Below, in pieces: positions 8,352-17,932 of a stretch of DNA of 64,000 bases (positions are counted from its first letter, which is position 1; each line of letters begins with the position of its first letter). This DNA is from Sphaerotilus montanus (GTDB lineage: Bacteria > Pseudomonadota > Gammaproteobacteria > Burkholderiales > Burkholderiaceae_C), in assembly GCF_013410775.1 (NCBI RefSeq), contig NZ_JACCFH010000001.1, forward strand, positions 3,658,001 through 3,722,000, read 5' to 3'. Under the pieces are notes generated by a model. That model did no database searches, was not told where the DNA came from, and worked only from the letters and a program-made list of their open reading frames with translations. A program made the position numbers and the translations under genes.

Positions 8352-9568
8352 CGGGTGTGCGGGTCGAACCAGCTGCCGGGTACCGGGACGAGCGCACCGC
8401 CGAGCGCCGCGGCGCGCGCCAGCACGGGGGCATCCCGCACCACGTCGATCGGCCCTTGCAGCATGGTGGCGCCGAGACTGACCAGACCACCGCGGAGCAG
8501 GCTGCGCGGACTGGCGAGCACCTGCACGTCCACACGGTCGGCGATGACCAGCCCTTGCAGCGAGGCGCCCGGACCCACGCGCAGCGTGCCGCGCACGACC
8601 AGCAGCAGTGGCGCCTCGGCTGTGCCCCAGCGGCCCTGTGCCAGCGTCAGATCACCGTCCAGCCAGAGCGCCCGAGCCCCCTGCGCCCAGGCCGTATCCA
8701 GGGCGCTGCCGGCGCAACCGCCCGCGCAGGCGAGGACTTGCCACGATGGCAGCGCCTTCAGTGCCGCAACGTCCAGCCCGAACAGGCGCTGCCAGAGCGC
8801 ATCGCTGCCCGCGGCGAGCGGTGGATCATCGGCGACCAGTCCGGTCGCTGCGGGCTGCCCGGCAGGGCCGAACACCTTGGCCGGGGCCTGCACGGTGATC
8901 GTGCTGCCACTGTCGATGGCGATGCCACCACTGGCATGCTCGGTATTGAGGACACCGGCGCCGTCCGCCAGCGTGACGGCACCGACACTGGTCAGCGCTG
9001 CCAGCGGCGCCTGCACCACCTGCCCGAGTGCGGCCAGTGTGGTGCTGACGCGGTAGCGGGCATCGGGTTCGGTTGCGCCTGCGTCGCCGCAGTCCGGGCT
9101 GGGGTTCGAACAGCCTTCGGCCGTCAGTGTCCACAGCCCGGTGCGCGGGCCGTTCTGCAATGTCACGGCAAAGGCTGGCGCTTCCCGATCGGCAGCTGGT
9201 GGCCAAACTCGGCCCGCATCGCTGTCGGGGCAGTGGCAAGACCAGTCCGGACCGGCTTCGTCCAGCACGCAGGCGGGTTGCAGCGGGACAGCCGCGGCGA
9301 GGCTGCGCTCCCAGCGGGCGCGTAGCGCGGCGGGGGCTGCGGCGGTGTCCTGCGCGGTCGGCAGGCACCGGCTGTCCAGCGCCCGGGGGTCGTTCAGGCG
9401 CGACACGGCCCAGTCGAGCCCGGCCTGCGCGGCCTCCTGTGCACGCACGGCGCGGATCTGACCGGCGCTGGCACGCTGCTCGACCAGCAGCGCCCGGTGG
9501 CTGTAGAGCAGGCTCAGGTGCGCGATCAGCAGCAGGGTCAGCACCATCGCGAGCGTGCTGAAACCCAT
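8348..9568 (-). CDS. PilX-like minor pilin with bactofilin-like C-terminal repeats
   Basis: The 406-residue product starts MGFSTLAMVLTLLLIAHLSL: an N-terminal hydrophobic helix without the usual Gly-Phe-Thr-Leu-Ile-Glu cleavage box but with the position and A-Q-A-G-L-D-W-A segment seen in PilX N-terminal proteins. Residues from about 315 onward (LWLDGDLTLAQG, LLLVVRGTLRVGPGASLQGL, LLRGGLVSLGATM) read like a short beta-helix of the bactofilin or polymer-forming type. Cysteine-rich motifs lie at about 110-175. ATG 9568 follows the pilW stop by 16 bp; an upstream in-frame ATG at 9616 would overlap pilW. The stop overlaps pilV. Confidence 0.65.
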   Translation of the reverse strand: MGFSTLAMVLTLLLIAHLSLLYSHRALLVEQRASAGQIRAVRAQEAAQAGLDWAVSRLNDPRALDSRCLPTAQDTAAAPAALRARWERSLAAAVPLQPACVLDEAGPDWSCHCPDSDAGRVWPPAADREAPAFAVTLQNGPRTGLWTLTAEGCSNPSPDCGDAGATEPDARYRVSTTLAALGQVVQAPLAALTSVGAVTLADGAGVLNTEHASGGIAIDSGSTITVQAPAKVFGPAGQPAATGLVADDPPLAAGSDALWQRLFGLDVAALKALPSWQVLACAGGCAGSALDTAWAQGARALWLDGDLTLAQGRWGTAEAPLLLVVRGTLRVGPGASLQGLVIADRVDVQVLASPRSLLRGGLVSLGATMLQGPIDVVRDAPVLARAAALGGALVPVPGSWFDPHTR

Positions 9569-9584
9569 GGTGTGTGGCGGTGCA

Positions 9585-10310
9585 TCAAGCCGGGCAGGCA
9601 CCGGTGACCTCGTCATTGCGCAGGCGGGCTTCGGTGGCCAGCTGCCGCTGCACGCGGCTGTCGCGCGCATCCTGCGCGTCCAGTTCGACCCGGACCCGGC
9701 GCTGCACCCGTTCGGGCGGACAGCCGGCCTGTCCGTTGCAGGCGGTCCGCGGACACAGCGCGAGCAGGCTCTGCCGCTGTTCCTCGACCCGGATCGACAG
9801 GCGCGTGACGCGCGCCAGCGCCGGGTCGGTCAGTGCCTGCCAGCTGTCGCGCTCGTCCGGGGCGATGGCGCTGCCGGACATGCGCCACTCGAGGACCTGG
9901 CTGGTGGTGTTCAGGCGCAGGCCGAACTTCTCCTGGTTGCTGTTGACCTGGTCCTCGGTGAGGTCGCGGCTGTAGCTGTAGCCGAGCCAGGGTGCCGCTG
10001 CGGGGCCGTTCAGCACCACGCCGCGGTAGGGGTTGGTGGCGAGTGTGGCCGACGGGTGGGCGCTGTCCCAGGCGCCGCCGGACACGTCGGCCCAGTAGCC
10101 TGCGCGCCGGACGTCGCGGGAGATCAGCTCGATCGCCGTGCGCAGGTCCTGCGTCAGGCGACTTTCCAGCAGCAGCCGGCGCTGTTCATCGACATGTGCC
10201 GCCGCGAGCTGCAGCAGGCCGGACAGCAGCAGCAGGCCGAGTGCGATCGCCAGCATCAGCTCGACGAGACTCCACCCGCGGAGACGGGCCTGGCGGCCGT
10301 GCGGGCTCAT
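9585..10310 (-). CDS. pilW: Minor pilin PilW-like
   Basis: The 241-residue protein has a short leader MSPHGRQARLRG followed by WSLVELMLAIALGLLLLSGLLQ, a prepilin helix with Glu at the fifth mature position, then AAAHVDEQRRLLLESRLTQDLRTAIELISRDVRRAGYW, a strong PilW hallmark. PilW is a minor pilin needed to start pilus assembly. The ATG at 10310 overlaps the preceding stop by 4 bp and makes a normal leader; the longer frame is not supported. It ends at 9585, 16 bp before the PilX-like start. Confidence 0.82.
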   Translation of the reverse strand: MSPHGRQARLRGWSLVELMLAIALGLLLLSGLLQLAAAHVDEQRRLLLESRLTQDLRTAIELISRDVRRAGYWADVSGGAWDSAHPSATLATNPYRGVVLNGPAAAPWLGYSYSRDLTEDQVNSNQEKFGLRLNTTSQVLEWRMSGSAIAPDERDSWQALTDPALARVTRLSIRVEEQRQSLLALCPRTACNGQAGCPPERVQRRVRVELDAQDARDSRVQRQLATEARLRNDEVTGACPA

Positions 10311-10789
10311 GATTTCCAGCACTGCCGGTTGAGCGGCTCTGCGTTGCCGACCTGTGCATCCGGGCCGGACCGGTGCTGGAGCAGACCGGACACGACCTCC
10401 AGCACCAGCCAGCGGCACAGGCGGTCATCGGCCTGCGTGCCCCGGGCGACCGCTGTGACCCGGTAGTCGCGCTGTGCGGTGTCCGGCTGGATGGAGGTGC
10501 TGACGTCGTAGTGGCCCGCGGGGCTGACCGCGGGCAGGTCGAGGCCGTCCTTGCCTAGACCGCCGGCATAGACCGGACGCTGCGAGCGCCAGCGCTCCTG
10601 GGCCTGCTGGAGCCTGGCCAGCGTGACGATGGCGTCGCTGCGCCGCATCCGCTGGATCTGGCTGATCCAGCCGGGTGCAGCCAGCGTCGCCAGGACCGCG
10701 ACCATGAGCAGCGTGATGACCAGCTCGATCAGGGTCATGCCGCTGTGCGCGGGGTGGCAGTGACCGCGGTACATGGCGGTGTTCAGCAT
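10307..10789 (-). CDS. pilE: Minor pilin, PilE/GspG-like
   Basis: The 160-residue protein has a prepilin signal PAHSG/MTLIELVITLLMVAVLATLA, followed by WISQIQRMRRSDAIVTLARLQQAQERWR, the typical PilE pattern, and two cysteines near the C-terminus that could form the disulfide loop. ATG at 10789 overlaps the fimT stop (sequence ATGCTGA), a typical coupled start; a second in-frame ATG at 10774 lies just outside fimT, so the exact start is uncertain. The stop overlaps pilW by 4 bp. It is probably a minor rather than major subunit, given its place in the operon. Confidence 0.78.
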   Translation of the reverse strand: MLNTAMYRGHCHPAHSGMTLIELVITLLMVAVLATLAAPGWISQIQRMRRSDAIVTLARLQQAQERWRSQRPVYAGGLGKDGLDLPAVSPAGHYDVSTSIQPDTAQRDYRVTAVARGTQADDRLCRWLVLEVVSGLLQHRSGPDAQVGNAEPLNRQCWKS

Positions 10790-11358
10790 GCGCTGTAGCC
10801 GGTGAACCGCGGCCCTGGCGCACAGGTGCGGACGCGGCCCAGGATGTTGACGACGTGGCGCAGGGCGCTGCTGCCGTCGGTGGTGGTCACGTCGATGCTG
10901 CCCGTGGGGGTGACCGTGCCGTGCCGGGGGTCGATGCGCAGGCTGGCGACGTTCGACTGGAGCCGGATGCGCCGCGACACCGGCACGAGTGCCGCCCGCA
11001 GCAGTTCGGTGCCTGCCATGCAGCGGACTTGGGGTTCGGACTGCGGGTCGGCGGCACAGCGGCAGGCATCGACGTCGCCACTGTGCAGGAGATAGCACAT
11101 GCCGGCGGGCGTGTCCTGGAAGCTCAGACGCAGGATGCGGTGGCGGGTGACGGCCGCAGCACGCAGGGACTGCAGATCGGCGTTGAACTGCGCGGAGACG
11201 CCCAGCAGGTGCTGCCGCTGCAGCCAGGCCGCGAACGACAGGGTGGCGGCCTGGAGCAGGACCGCGGCCACCGCCAGCACGACCAGCAGCTCCACCAGTG
11301 TCAGGCCGCCGTCCGCGCGGGTGGCGTGCCTGCCTGTCTGCCTTGTTGTCCGGACCAT
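10783..11358 (-). CDS. fimT: Minor pilin FimT/GspH-like
   Basis: The 191-residue protein opens with a basic leader, then GGLTLVELLVVLAVAAVLLQAA, a class III prepilin signal, and FNADLQSLRAAAVTRHRILRLS, the segment shared by FimT and GspH pseudopilins. A GspH-type beta domain with cysteines (CYLLHSGDVDACRC) follows. FimT-like minor pilins sit near the pilus tip and some bind DNA; that role is not shown here. It heads the five-gene minor-pilin string, 142 bp downstream of nrdR on the same strand. Confidence 0.8.
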   Translation of the reverse strand: MVRTTRQTGRHATRADGGLTLVELLVVLAVAAVLLQAATLSFAAWLQRQHLLGVSAQFNADLQSLRAAAVTRHRILRLSFQDTPAGMCYLLHSGDVDACRCAADPQSEPQVRCMAGTELLRAALVPVSRRIRLQSNVASLRIDPRHGTVTPTGSIDVTTTDGSSALRHVVNILGRVRTCAPGPRFTGYSAC

Positions 11359-11433
11359 CCGTGCCCCCGTTTCGCCGCGCGCCTGTGCTGGATCGCTGGC
11401 GACCAGTCTAGGCAGGCGAGGGGGGCGGACGCC

Positions 11434-11449
11434 TCCCTCCGAAGAGGGA
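11434..11449 (-). terminator. UUCG-tetraloop hairpin between nrdR and fimT
   Basis: On the minus strand the sequence reads TCCCTC-TTCG-GAGGGA, a 6-bp stem closed by a stable UUCG loop. No T-run follows, so intrinsic termination would be weak; it could instead block 3'-end decay of the glyA-nrdR mRNA or mark the fimT leader. A second small inverted repeat (GAGGCC-GGGT-GGCCTC, 11482-11497) lies just after the nrdR stop. Confidence 0.35.
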
Positions 11450-11500
11450 AAACTCCGGGTATTTCGGGGGTGTGCGGGGGGGAGGCCGGGTGGCCTCGGC

Positions 11501-11944
11501 TCAGATTTCCCGGATCAGCTGGTTGAAGGCGTCCACGTCCTCGAAACGCCGGTAGACCGACGCGAAGCGGACGTACGCCACCTTGTCCAGCCGCTTGAGT
11601 TCGCGCATCACCAGCTCGCCGATGTGGGAGGTGGTGACTTCGCTCTCGCCGCTGGTGAACAGCGTGCTTTCGATGCGGGCGATGGCGGCGTCGATCAGGT
11701 CGACGCTCACGTTGCGCTTGCGCAGGGCCAGCATCATCGACGCACGCAGCTTGGCGCGGTCGAACTCGATGCGGTTGCCGTTCTTCTTCACCACCGCGGG
11801 CATGGCCAGCTCGACCCGCTCGTAGGTGGTGAAGCGCTTGTCGCAGGCGCTGCAACGGCGGCGCCTGCGCATCGCGTCGCCTTCGTCCGAGGCGCGTGTC
11901 TCGACGACCGTGGTGTCCTGGTGACCGCAATAGGGGCAGCGCAT
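11501..11944 (-). CDS. nrdR: Transcriptional repressor NrdR
   Basis: The 147-residue protein has the N-terminal zinc ribbon (Cys3, Cys6, Cys31, Cys34) with the [18 protein letters not shown] core, followed by the ATP-cone (about 46-135; [16 protein letters not shown]). NrdR senses ATP/dATP and represses ribonucleotide reductase genes through NrdR boxes. Length is normal. It lies 19 bp after glyA in the same direction; a glyA-nrdR pair is common in betaproteobacteria, so the two are probably cotranscribed from the riboswitch-controlled promoter. Confidence 0.96.
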   Translation of the reverse strand: MRCPYCGHQDTTVVETRASDEGDAMRRRRRCSACDKRFTTYERVELAMPAVVKKNGNRIEFDRAKLRASMMLALRKRNVSVDLIDAAIARIESTLFTSGESEVTTSHIGELVMRELKRLDKVAYVRFASVYRRFEDVDAFNQLIREI

Positions 11945-11963
11945 CGTCAGGACACCGCGCCGA

Positions 11964-13217
11964 TCAGCCGCGGTAGACCGGGAAGTCGCGCGTCAGCGCG
12001 GCGACCTGTTCACGCACGCGGGCCAGCACCGCTTCGTCGTTCGGGGCTTCCAGCACGTCGGCGATCAGGTTGGCGGTCAGGACCGCCTGTTCTTCCTTGA
12101 AACCGCGCGTGGTCATCGCCGGCGAGCCCAGGCGGATGCCGCTGGTGACCATCGGCTTCTGCGGGTCGTTCGGGATGCCGTTCTTGTTGCAGGTCATGTG
12201 CGCACGGCCCAGCAGCGCCTCGGCTTCCTTGCCGGTCAGGCCCATGGGGCGCAGATCGACCAGCATGACGTGGCTCTCGGTCCGGCCGGACACGATGCGC
12301 AGACCGCGCTTGGTCAGCGTCTCGGCCATCGCGGCGGCGTTCTTCACGACCTGTTTCTGGTAGGCCTTGAACTCGGGCTGCAGCGCTTCCTGGAACGCGA
12401 CCGCCTTGCCGGCGATGACGTGCATCAGCGGGCCGCCCTGGATGCCGGGGAAGATGGCCGAGTTGATCTTCTTGGCGATGTCGTCGCCACGCATCAGGAT
12501 CAGGCCGCCACGCGGGCCGCGCAGGGTCTTGTGCGTGGTGGTGGTGACCACGTCGGCGTGCGGCACCGGGTTCGGGTAGACGCCCGCGGCAATCAGGCCC
12601 GCGTAGTGCGCCATGTCGACCATGAAGTAGGCACCGACGGCCTTGGCCACCTTGGCGAAGCGCTCGAAGTCGATGCGCAGCGCAAACGCCGAGGCGCCCG
12701 CGATGATCAGCTTCGGCTTGTGCTCGTGGGCCAGGCGCTCCATCGCGTCGTAGTCGATGTCCTCGTTGGCATCGAGGCCGTAGGAGACGACCTTGAACCA
12801 CTTGCCGGACATGTTCAGCGGCATGCCGTGGGTGAGGTGGCCGCCTTCGGCCAGGCTCAGGCCCATGATGGTGTCGCCGGGCTGCAGCAGGCCGAAGAAG
12901 ACGGCCTGGTTGGCCTGCGAGCCGGAGTTGGGCTGCACGTTGGCGTGGTCGGCGCCGAAGAGCTTCTTCGCGCGGTCGATGGCGAGCTGCTCGACGACGT
13001 CGACGTGTTCGCAGCCGCCGTAGTAGCGCTTGCCGGGATAGCCTTCGGCGTACTTGTTGGTGAGCTGCGAGCCCTGCGCGGCCATGACGGCGGGCGAGGT
13101 GTAGTTCTCGCTGGCGATCAGCTCGATGTGCTCTTCCTGGCGGCGCACTTCGGCGTTGATGGCGGCGGTGATCTCGGGATCGACGGCGGCGAGGGTCTGG
13201 GTAGCGCGGTCAAACAT
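11964..13217 (-). CDS. glyA: Serine hydroxymethyltransferase
   Basis: The 417-residue enzyme interconverts serine and glycine while loading tetrahydrofolate with a one-carbon unit. It shows the family N-terminus ([20 protein letters not shown]), [14 protein letters not shown], and the PLP site [14 protein letters not shown] with the Schiff-base lysine near residue 228. Length matches bacterial GlyA. ATG 13217 is preceded by a purine-rich stretch. A ZTP riboswitch occupies the 5' leader, tying expression to the purine intermediate ZTP, which builds up when 10-formyl-tetrahydrofolate is short. Confidence 0.97.
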   Translation of the reverse strand: MFDRATQTLAAVDPEITAAINAEVRRQEEHIELIASENYTSPAVMAAQGSQLTNKYAEGYPGKRYYGGCEHVDVVEQLAIDRAKKLFGADHANVQPNSGSQANQAVFFGLLQPGDTIMGLSLAEGGHLTHGMPLNMSGKWFKVVSYGLDANEDIDYDAMERLAHEHKPKLIIAGASAFALRIDFERFAKVAKAVGAYFMVDMAHYAGLIAAGVYPNPVPHADVVTTTTHKTLRGPRGGLILMRGDDIAKKINSAIFPGIQGGPLMHVIAGKAVAFQEALQPEFKAYQKQVVKNAAAMAETLTKRGLRIVSGRTESHVMLVDLRPMGLTGKEAEALLGRAHMTCNKNGIPNDPQKPMVTSGIRLGSPAMTTRGFKEEQAVLTANLIADVLEAPNDEAVLARVREQVAALTRDFPVYRG

Positions 13218-13283
13218 GGGGAGGCAGTCCTGTCGGTGATGTCCGGCCCCGCCGGCCTCGCCTGGATGGAAGGCGGAGGCGGT

Positions 13284-13411
13284 GGGCTGCCCAGGCGCAC
13301 GGCAAAGAAACTGCTGACGAGCCCCGAAGCGGGCCGGCAGCGACCGCGCTCCCTGGTGGTTGACCCACCTCGGACCCCGGGCGGGGTCCGTGAACGCCAG
13401 TTGCGCGGTCC
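13284..13411 (-). ncRNA. ZTP (pfl) riboswitch in the glyA leader
   Basis: On the minus strand, 67-194 nt before the glyA ATG, the leader contains the conserved blocks of the pfl motif in the right order. These are a 5' part with AACTGGCG (13395-13402), the loop-stem block GTGGGTCAACCACCAGGGAG, a variable GC-rich spacer, and the 3' block GCGCCTGGGCAG (about 13287-13298). The GTGG/CCAC pairing is visible. ZTP riboswitches are known to control glyA and other one-carbon genes in betaproteobacteria. The expression platform is not obvious: there is no terminator T-run, so control of translation is more likely. Confidence 0.85.
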
Positions 13412-13434
13412 GCGGAGTTTACAAGATCGCGTGC

Positions 13435-14394
13435 TCAGTAGCTCAGGGCGGCCACGCGGTCGGGCTTGCCCTGCAGGACCGGGTTGGCGCCTGTCCCGGT
13501 TCCGGCGGCTGCCGACGGGCGGCTGCCCTGGTTGACCGGCGAGGTCAGCGTCGGGGTCGTGCCCGGCACCGGTTCGGCCGGCGGCGACACCGGCGGCACC
13601 GGCAGGCGTGCGGTCACGGGCACCGAACGGCCCTTGATGAGCTGCAGCAGGAACTCCTGCTCGGCCAGCACCTTGAAGGCGTAGCCACCGTCGCTGGCGA
13701 GGTTGGCTGCGCCGACGTAATGGCGCAGACCCCCTTCGACCGAACCGGCCTTGGCGATGCAGTCCTTGAGCACCTGCACGCCCACGCGCAGGTTGGTCAG
13801 CGGGTCGAACGCGGCGTGGTTGCCACCGAACGCGACGTACTTGTCGTCATGCACGCGGGTGAGCACCTGCATCAGTCCCTGCGCGCCGACGGCACTCTGC
13901 GCGAACGGGTTGAACGAGGACTCGATGGCGACGATGGCCAGGATCAGCGTCGGCTCCAGGCCGACACGCTTGCCCAGCGACCAGGCTTCCTGGACGAGAC
14001 GGCCGACCGGCTCCGGCGCCACCTTGTAGCGGCGCGACAGCCATTGCGCGACCGCCGCCTGCTGTCGATTCAGCTCGCTGGGGTCCACGGCGGTGGCGCG
14101 GTCCACGGCCGAGAAGTCGCCCTGGGCCAGCAGTGTGGGTTCGTCCATCTGCGTGGCGGAGGCCGAGCGGGCTTCCTGGCGCTCGACGAGCCAGTCCAGC
14201 GCCCGTTCTTCCAGCATGCCGCGCACGTCGGCGCGACCGCCGATGACAAAGGTGACGCTCAGGACAGCCAGCCCGATGACGGCCAGACTGTTGTGGCTGA
14301 CGGCCAGCAGGCCGTTGCCGAGATCCGCGATGAACACCCGCACCGATTGCGCGGTGGCGGACTGGACTCGCTTCCAGGATCGGGGTGCAGTCAT
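13435..14394 (-). CDS. Lytic transglycosylase (SLT domain), membrane-anchored
   Basis: The 319-residue protein has one N-terminal membrane helix (about 35-52), a linker, and a lysozyme-like SLT domain (about 140-260) with the catalytic glutamate in AIESSFNPFAQSAVGAQG (Glu158) and the DPLTNLRVGVQVLKD segment. The tail is Pro/Thr/Gly-rich. It should cleave peptidoglycan glycan strands in the periplasm. ATG 14394 has a good ribosome site (GAGGAG) about 8 bp upstream, which rules out the longer frame. It is divergent from ubiD. Confidence 0.9.
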   Translation of the reverse strand: MTAPRSWKRVQSATAQSVRVFIADLGNGLLAVSHNSLAVIGLAVLSVTFVIGGRADVRGMLEERALDWLVERQEARSASATQMDEPTLLAQGDFSAVDRATAVDPSELNRQQAAVAQWLSRRYKVAPEPVGRLVQEAWSLGKRVGLEPTLILAIVAIESSFNPFAQSAVGAQGLMQVLTRVHDDKYVAFGGNHAAFDPLTNLRVGVQVLKDCIAKAGSVEGGLRHYVGAANLASDGGYAFKVLAEQEFLLQLIKGRSVPVTARLPVPPVSPPAEPVPGTTPTLTSPVNQGSRPSAAAGTGTGANPVLQGKPDRVAALSY

Positions 14395-14652
14395 GCAACT
14401 CCTCTTTCGATCACTGCAGGCGCCGTGTGGCCATTGGCAGGCGCCCAGATAATCCCCGTTGCGCAACAGCCGGCAGCCCTCGTTCGAGTGGTCTTGCCGG
14501 GTGGTCAACCCCCTCCATGCAACGGGATCGAAGGAGGCAGCTGCGCAGATGCGGCAGGCCACAAGCCCCCTGTGTTCGAAAACGGATGAATTCTAGAAGT
14601 CGTCCAAATAACCAGTCAACAATAAGAAACAACGTAATGAGATTGTAAAATT
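14395..14652. promoter_or_regulatory. Divergent intergenic region, transglycosylase/ubiD
   Basis: This 258-bp gap must hold both divergent promoters. The 60 bases before ubiD are strikingly AT-rich for this genome (AATAACCAGTCAACAATAAG and then TTGTAAAATT directly before the ATG). No clear -35/-10 pair or operator could be fixed by eye, and the ubiD start lacks a strong ribosome site. Confidence 0.4.
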
Positions 14653-16221
14653 ATGAAATACCGCGATCTGAGAGACTTTCTGGCCTTGCTGGAGCAGCGC
14701 AAGCTCCTGCTCCAAGTGAAAGAACCGGTGGCCACCGAACTGGAGATGACCTGGCTGTCCGACCGCACCTTGCGTGCCGGCGGACCCGCACTGCTGTTCC
14801 AGAATCCGACGACCCGAGGCCGGGCGTCGTCCATCCCGGTGGTGACCAATCTGTTCGGAACGCCGGAGCGGGTGGCGCTCGGCATGGGGGCGGAGCAGGT
14901 CTCCTCGTTACGTGAAATAGGTGAACTTCTGGCCCGTCTCAAGGAGCCGGAGCCTCCCCGCGGACTGCAGGATGCCGGTCATTTGTTACGAATGGCCAAG
15001 ACGCTGTGGGACATGAAGCCCTCCGTGGTCCGTCATCCTGCGTGTCACGAATTGATCATTTCGGGTGATGACATCGATCTGGGCAAATTGCCGGTACAAC
15101 ATTGCTGGCCGGGCGATGTAGCCCCTCTGATCACCTGGGGATTGGTGGTAACCCGTGGTCCGCAGTCCGTTCCGCGACCCCGGAAGCGGCAGAACCTCGG
15201 GATCTACCGCCAGCAGGTGATCGGACCGCGCCAAACCATCATGCGGTGGCTGGCCCACCGTGGAGGTGCGTTGGATTTTCGTGAATTTGCACACGCAAAT
15301 CCTGGAAAGCCCTTTCCGCTGGTAGTGGCATTAGGGGCCGATCCCGCCACGATCCTGGGTGCTGTCACCCCCGTGCCGGACAGTCTGTCCGAGTACCAGT
15401 TCGCCGGATTGCTGCGTGGCGGGCGCACGGAGCTGGCGGAGAGCGGCGTCGGCGAGGGTGATCTGAAGCTCCAGGTCCCTGCGTTTGCCGAGATCGTGCT
15501 CGAAGGCCACATCCCGACGGCGACGCCCGGATTCGAGGGCCGCAGCGAACAAGGCATTCCGCTTAAGGAAAAGGATGGTTACCTGCACGCCCTCGAAGGG
15601 CCGTACGGCGACCACACCGGCTACTACAACGAGCAGGACTGGTTTCCGGTGTTCGAGATCAGCCGCATGACGACGCGCAAGGACCCGATCTACCACTCGA
15701 CCTACACCGGCAAGCCGCCGGACGAGCCGGCCATCCTGGGGGTCGCGCTGAACGAGGTGTTCGTGCCGATCCTGCGCAAGCAGTTTCCGGAGATCACCGA
15801 CTTCTACCTGCCGCCCGAGGGCTGCAGCTACCGGATGGCCATCGTCAGCATCCGCAAGAGCTACCCCGGGCACGCCAAGCGGCTGATGTTCGGGATCTGG
15901 AGCTTCCTGCGCCAGTTCATGTACACCAAGTTCATCGTGGTGGTGGACGACGACGTGGACATCCGCAGCTGGCAGGAGGTGATCTGGGCCATCACGACCC
16001 GGATGGACCCGGTGCGCGACACGACGCTGGTGGAGCACACGCCGATCGACTACCTCGACTTCGCTTCTCCGGTGTCGGGGCTGGGCGGCAAGATGGGGCT
16101 GGATGCCACCAACAAGTGGCCGGGCGAGACCAGCCGCGAGTGGGGGCGCACCATCGAGATGGACCAGGCGGTGACCCAGCGCATGGATGCGCTGTGGACG
16201 ACGCTGTTCAAGAGCCGGTGA
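14653..16221 (+). CDS. ubiD: 3-octaprenyl-4-hydroxybenzoate carboxy-lyase UbiD
   Basis: The 522-residue protein is full length for UbiD, the prenylated-FMN-dependent decarboxylase that removes the ring carboxyl group in ubiquinone synthesis. Seen: the N-terminal [14 protein letters not shown], the cofactor region [15 protein letters not shown] near 190, the [11 protein letters not shown] motif near 310, and the C-terminal [11 protein letters not shown]. The first half has visibly lower GC and less biased codons than the second half, which may simply reflect constraint or recombination. Its 3' end overlaps the convergent DUF218 gene by 14 bp. The UbiX partner that makes the cofactor is not in the window. 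Confidence 0.95.
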   Translation: MKYRDLRDFLALLEQRKLLLQVKEPVATELEMTWLSDRTLRAGGPALLFQNPTTRGRASSIPVVTNLFGTPERVALGMGAEQVSSLREIGELLARLKEPEPPRGLQDAGHLLRMAKTLWDMKPSVVRHPACHELIISGDDIDLGKLPVQHCWPGDVAPLITWGLVVTRGPQSVPRPRKRQNLGIYRQQVIGPRQTIMRWLAHRGGALDFREFAHANPGKPFPLVVALGADPATILGAVTPVPDSLSEYQFAGLLRGGRTELAESGVGEGDLKLQVPAFAEIVLEGHIPTATPGFEGRSEQGIPLKEKDGYLHALEGPYGDHTGYYNEQDWFPVFEISRMTTRKDPIYHSTYTGKPPDEPAILGVALNEVFVPILRKQFPEITDFYLPPEGCSYRMAIVSIRKSYPGHAKRLMFGIWSFLRQFMYTKFIVVVDDDVDIRSWQEVIWAITTRMDPVRDTTLVEHTPIDYLDFASPVSGLGGKMGLDATNKWPGETSREWGRTIEMDQAVTQRMDALWTTLFKSR

Positions 16222-16996
16222 TCAGGCCGAGCACTTCGTGCAGGGCATTGTGGACGAGCACGAAGCCTTGCTGGGAGGGCATCCAGTCCAGCAGCGGCTG
16301 CTCGTCGCGGGTCACGGCGGCGACCGGTGCGGGCACGATCACCATGCCCTTGCCCGCCGCATCGCGGAACGCGCGCATGGCACGGGGCATGTGGGAGGCA
16401 TGGGTGACCAGCACGATGCGCTTGATGCCGGCGCTGTCCAGCATCGGCACCATCAGGTCCGCGTTCTCGCGGGTGTCGCGCGAACGGGACTCGGTCCAGC
16501 GCAGGCTGGTGCCGTAGTCGTCCTGCACGATCTGGGCGGCCGTCTCGGCCTCGGAGCGTTCGCCGGTCTGTGCCCAGCCGACGCCGCCTGCGTACGCCAG
16601 CGGCTGACCGGTGCGCCGCGCCAGCCACACGCCGTAGCGCAGCCGGACCATGGCCTGCTGGGTGAGGCTGGAGGTGCCATATTCGGCCGCGAGCCGGTGG
16701 CGGCCCGCGCCGAGCACGACGACCGCGGTCGGGGTCTGGCCTGGTCCGCGCATCAGTGCCCGGACCTGCGCCGTGCTCAGCGCCGGGGGCGGACGCAGCA
16801 CGGCGTCCTGCAGCCAGTGTGCCGTTGCGACACAGCACATCAGCCACAGCCCGGCCGTGGACAACACGATCAGGCCGCCGCCCAGGCGTGGCCGGCGCCG
16901 CATCAGCCACAGGCCCAGCAGGATCAGCAGCAGCAGGCTGGCCGGCGGCTGGACGAGCGCGGACAGCAGGGGTTTCCAGGACGGATCAAGCAGCAC
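16208..16996 (-). CDS. DUF218/YdcF (ElyC-like) membrane protein
   Basis: The 262-residue protein starts at GTG 16996 and has two membrane helices (about 17-35 and 40-58) followed by a DUF218 domain: [11 protein letters not shown] near 90, [24 protein letters not shown] near 175 and [16 protein letters not shown] near 196-210. Relatives such as ElyC act in envelope and peptidoglycan-precursor or enterobacterial-antigen maintenance, with an unknown reaction. The gene is convergent with ubiD and overlaps it by 14 bp. Confidence 0.85.
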   Translation of the reverse strand: MLLDPSWKPLLSALVQPPASLLLLILLGLWLMRRRPRLGGGLIVLSTAGLWLMCCVATAHWLQDAVLRPPPALSTAQVRALMRGPGQTPTAVVVLGAGRHRLAAEYGTSSLTQQAMVRLRYGVWLARRTGQPLAYAGGVGWAQTGERSEAETAAQIVQDDYGTSLRWTESRSRDTRENADLMVPMLDSAGIKRIVLVTHASHMPRAMRAFRDAAGKGMVIVPAPVAAVTRDEQPLLDWMPSQQGFVLVHNALHEVLGLITGS

Positions 16997-17083
16997 GGAG
17001 GGGCAGGGCGACAGCCGGGTTGGGGTGGGGATCGGACCGGGCGCATTCTGCCCGAGCCGCTCGCCATGCCGGGAGGGCAGGGG

Positions 17084-17722
17084 TCAGGGGGCGAGGCGTT
17101 CGCGCAGCCAGAGGCCGTCGGCATCCTGCCGGTAGACCAGACGGTCGTGCAGACGCGACTTGCGGCCCTGCCAGAATTCCCAGCGCTGCGGCGCGAGCCG
17201 GTAGCCACCCCAGTGCGGCGGGCGTGGCGGGTGCAGGCCGTGCTGGGCGGCGGCGCGGGCGGCGTTGGTGACCAGCACGGTGCGCGACGGGATCGTCTGG
17301 CTCTGCGGCGAGGCCCAGGCACCCAGGCGCGAGTCCAGCGGCCGCGAGGCGTAGTAGGCGTCCGACTCTTCGGCGGACACCTTCTCGACCGGACCTTCGA
17401 TGCGCACCACCCGCTCCAGCTCCACCCAGTGGAACTGCAGCGCAGCCCAGGGGTGCAGCGCCAGTTCCTGGCCCTTGCGGCTGTCGTAGTTGGTGTACCA
17501 GACCAGCCCGCGCGTGTCATAGCCCTTGATCAGCACGATGCGGGTCGAGGGGCGGCCGTCCGCACCGACGGTGGCGACCGTCATGGCGTTCGGCTCAGGA
17601 ACGCCGGCCTTCAGCGCTTGCTGCAGCCACTGGTCGAATTGCTGCAGGGGGGCGCTGGCGGCGCTGTGCTCGTCGAGCTCCCCGGCTTCGTAGCTCTTGC
17701 GCAGATCGGCGATGTTCTTCAT
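17084..17722 (-). CDS. pdxH: Pyridoxamine/pyridoxine 5'-phosphate oxidase
   Basis: The 212-residue enzyme oxidises pyridoxine or pyridoxamine phosphate to PLP using FMN and oxygen. It shows the N-terminal [13 protein letters not shown], the FMN-binding [20 protein letters not shown], the [13 protein letters not shown] segment and the diagnostic C-terminus [20 protein letters not shown]. Start MKNIADLRK at 17722 gives the family length; the longer frame adds an unrelated leader. It is monocistronic here, flanked by an 87-bp gap to the DUF218 gene. Confidence 0.96.
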   Translation of the reverse strand: MKNIADLRKSYEAGELDEHSAASAPLQQFDQWLQQALKAGVPEPNAMTVATVGADGRPSTRIVLIKGYDTRGLVWYTNYDSRKGQELALHPWAALQFHWVELERVVRIEGPVEKVSAEESDAYYASRPLDSRLGAWASPQSQTIPSRTVLVTNAARAAAQHGLHPPRPPHWGGYRLAPQRWEFWQGRKSRLHDRLVYRQDADGLWLRERLAP

Positions 17723-17932
17723 GGCGCCGAGTATAGGAAGGTCCCGCGACCGGTGCAGTGCTCCAGCGCAACACACCTGTCTGACGCCGGACTGATCCAG
17801 TCTGGTCCGCGTGGCTAGCAGTTGTCCTTAAGTGAAGGCACCAGTTCACTTCGGGGGCGATGTGGGTTCCCATGGCGTCATGGAAGGCAGGGCCCGCCCG
17901 GGCCGTGCGAACCAGCGCAGAGAGGAAGCGTC
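17723..17932. promoter_or_regulatory. Intergenic region with AAGTGAA-N8-TTCACTT inverted repeat
   Basis: This gap separates divergent pdxH and the nucleotidyltransferase unit. It contains a perfect 7-bp inverted repeat at 17830-17851, with an 8-bp spacer, about 80 bp before the leader ORF. An operator for a dimeric regulator is possible, but no regulator is encoded next to it and no -35/-10 pair is convincing. Confidence 0.35.

Noticed and set aside
11482-11497. GAGGCC/GGCCTC hairpin after nrdR as a terminator
   Set aside because: A 6-bp stem with no T-run on either strand; recorded only as a minor hairpin.
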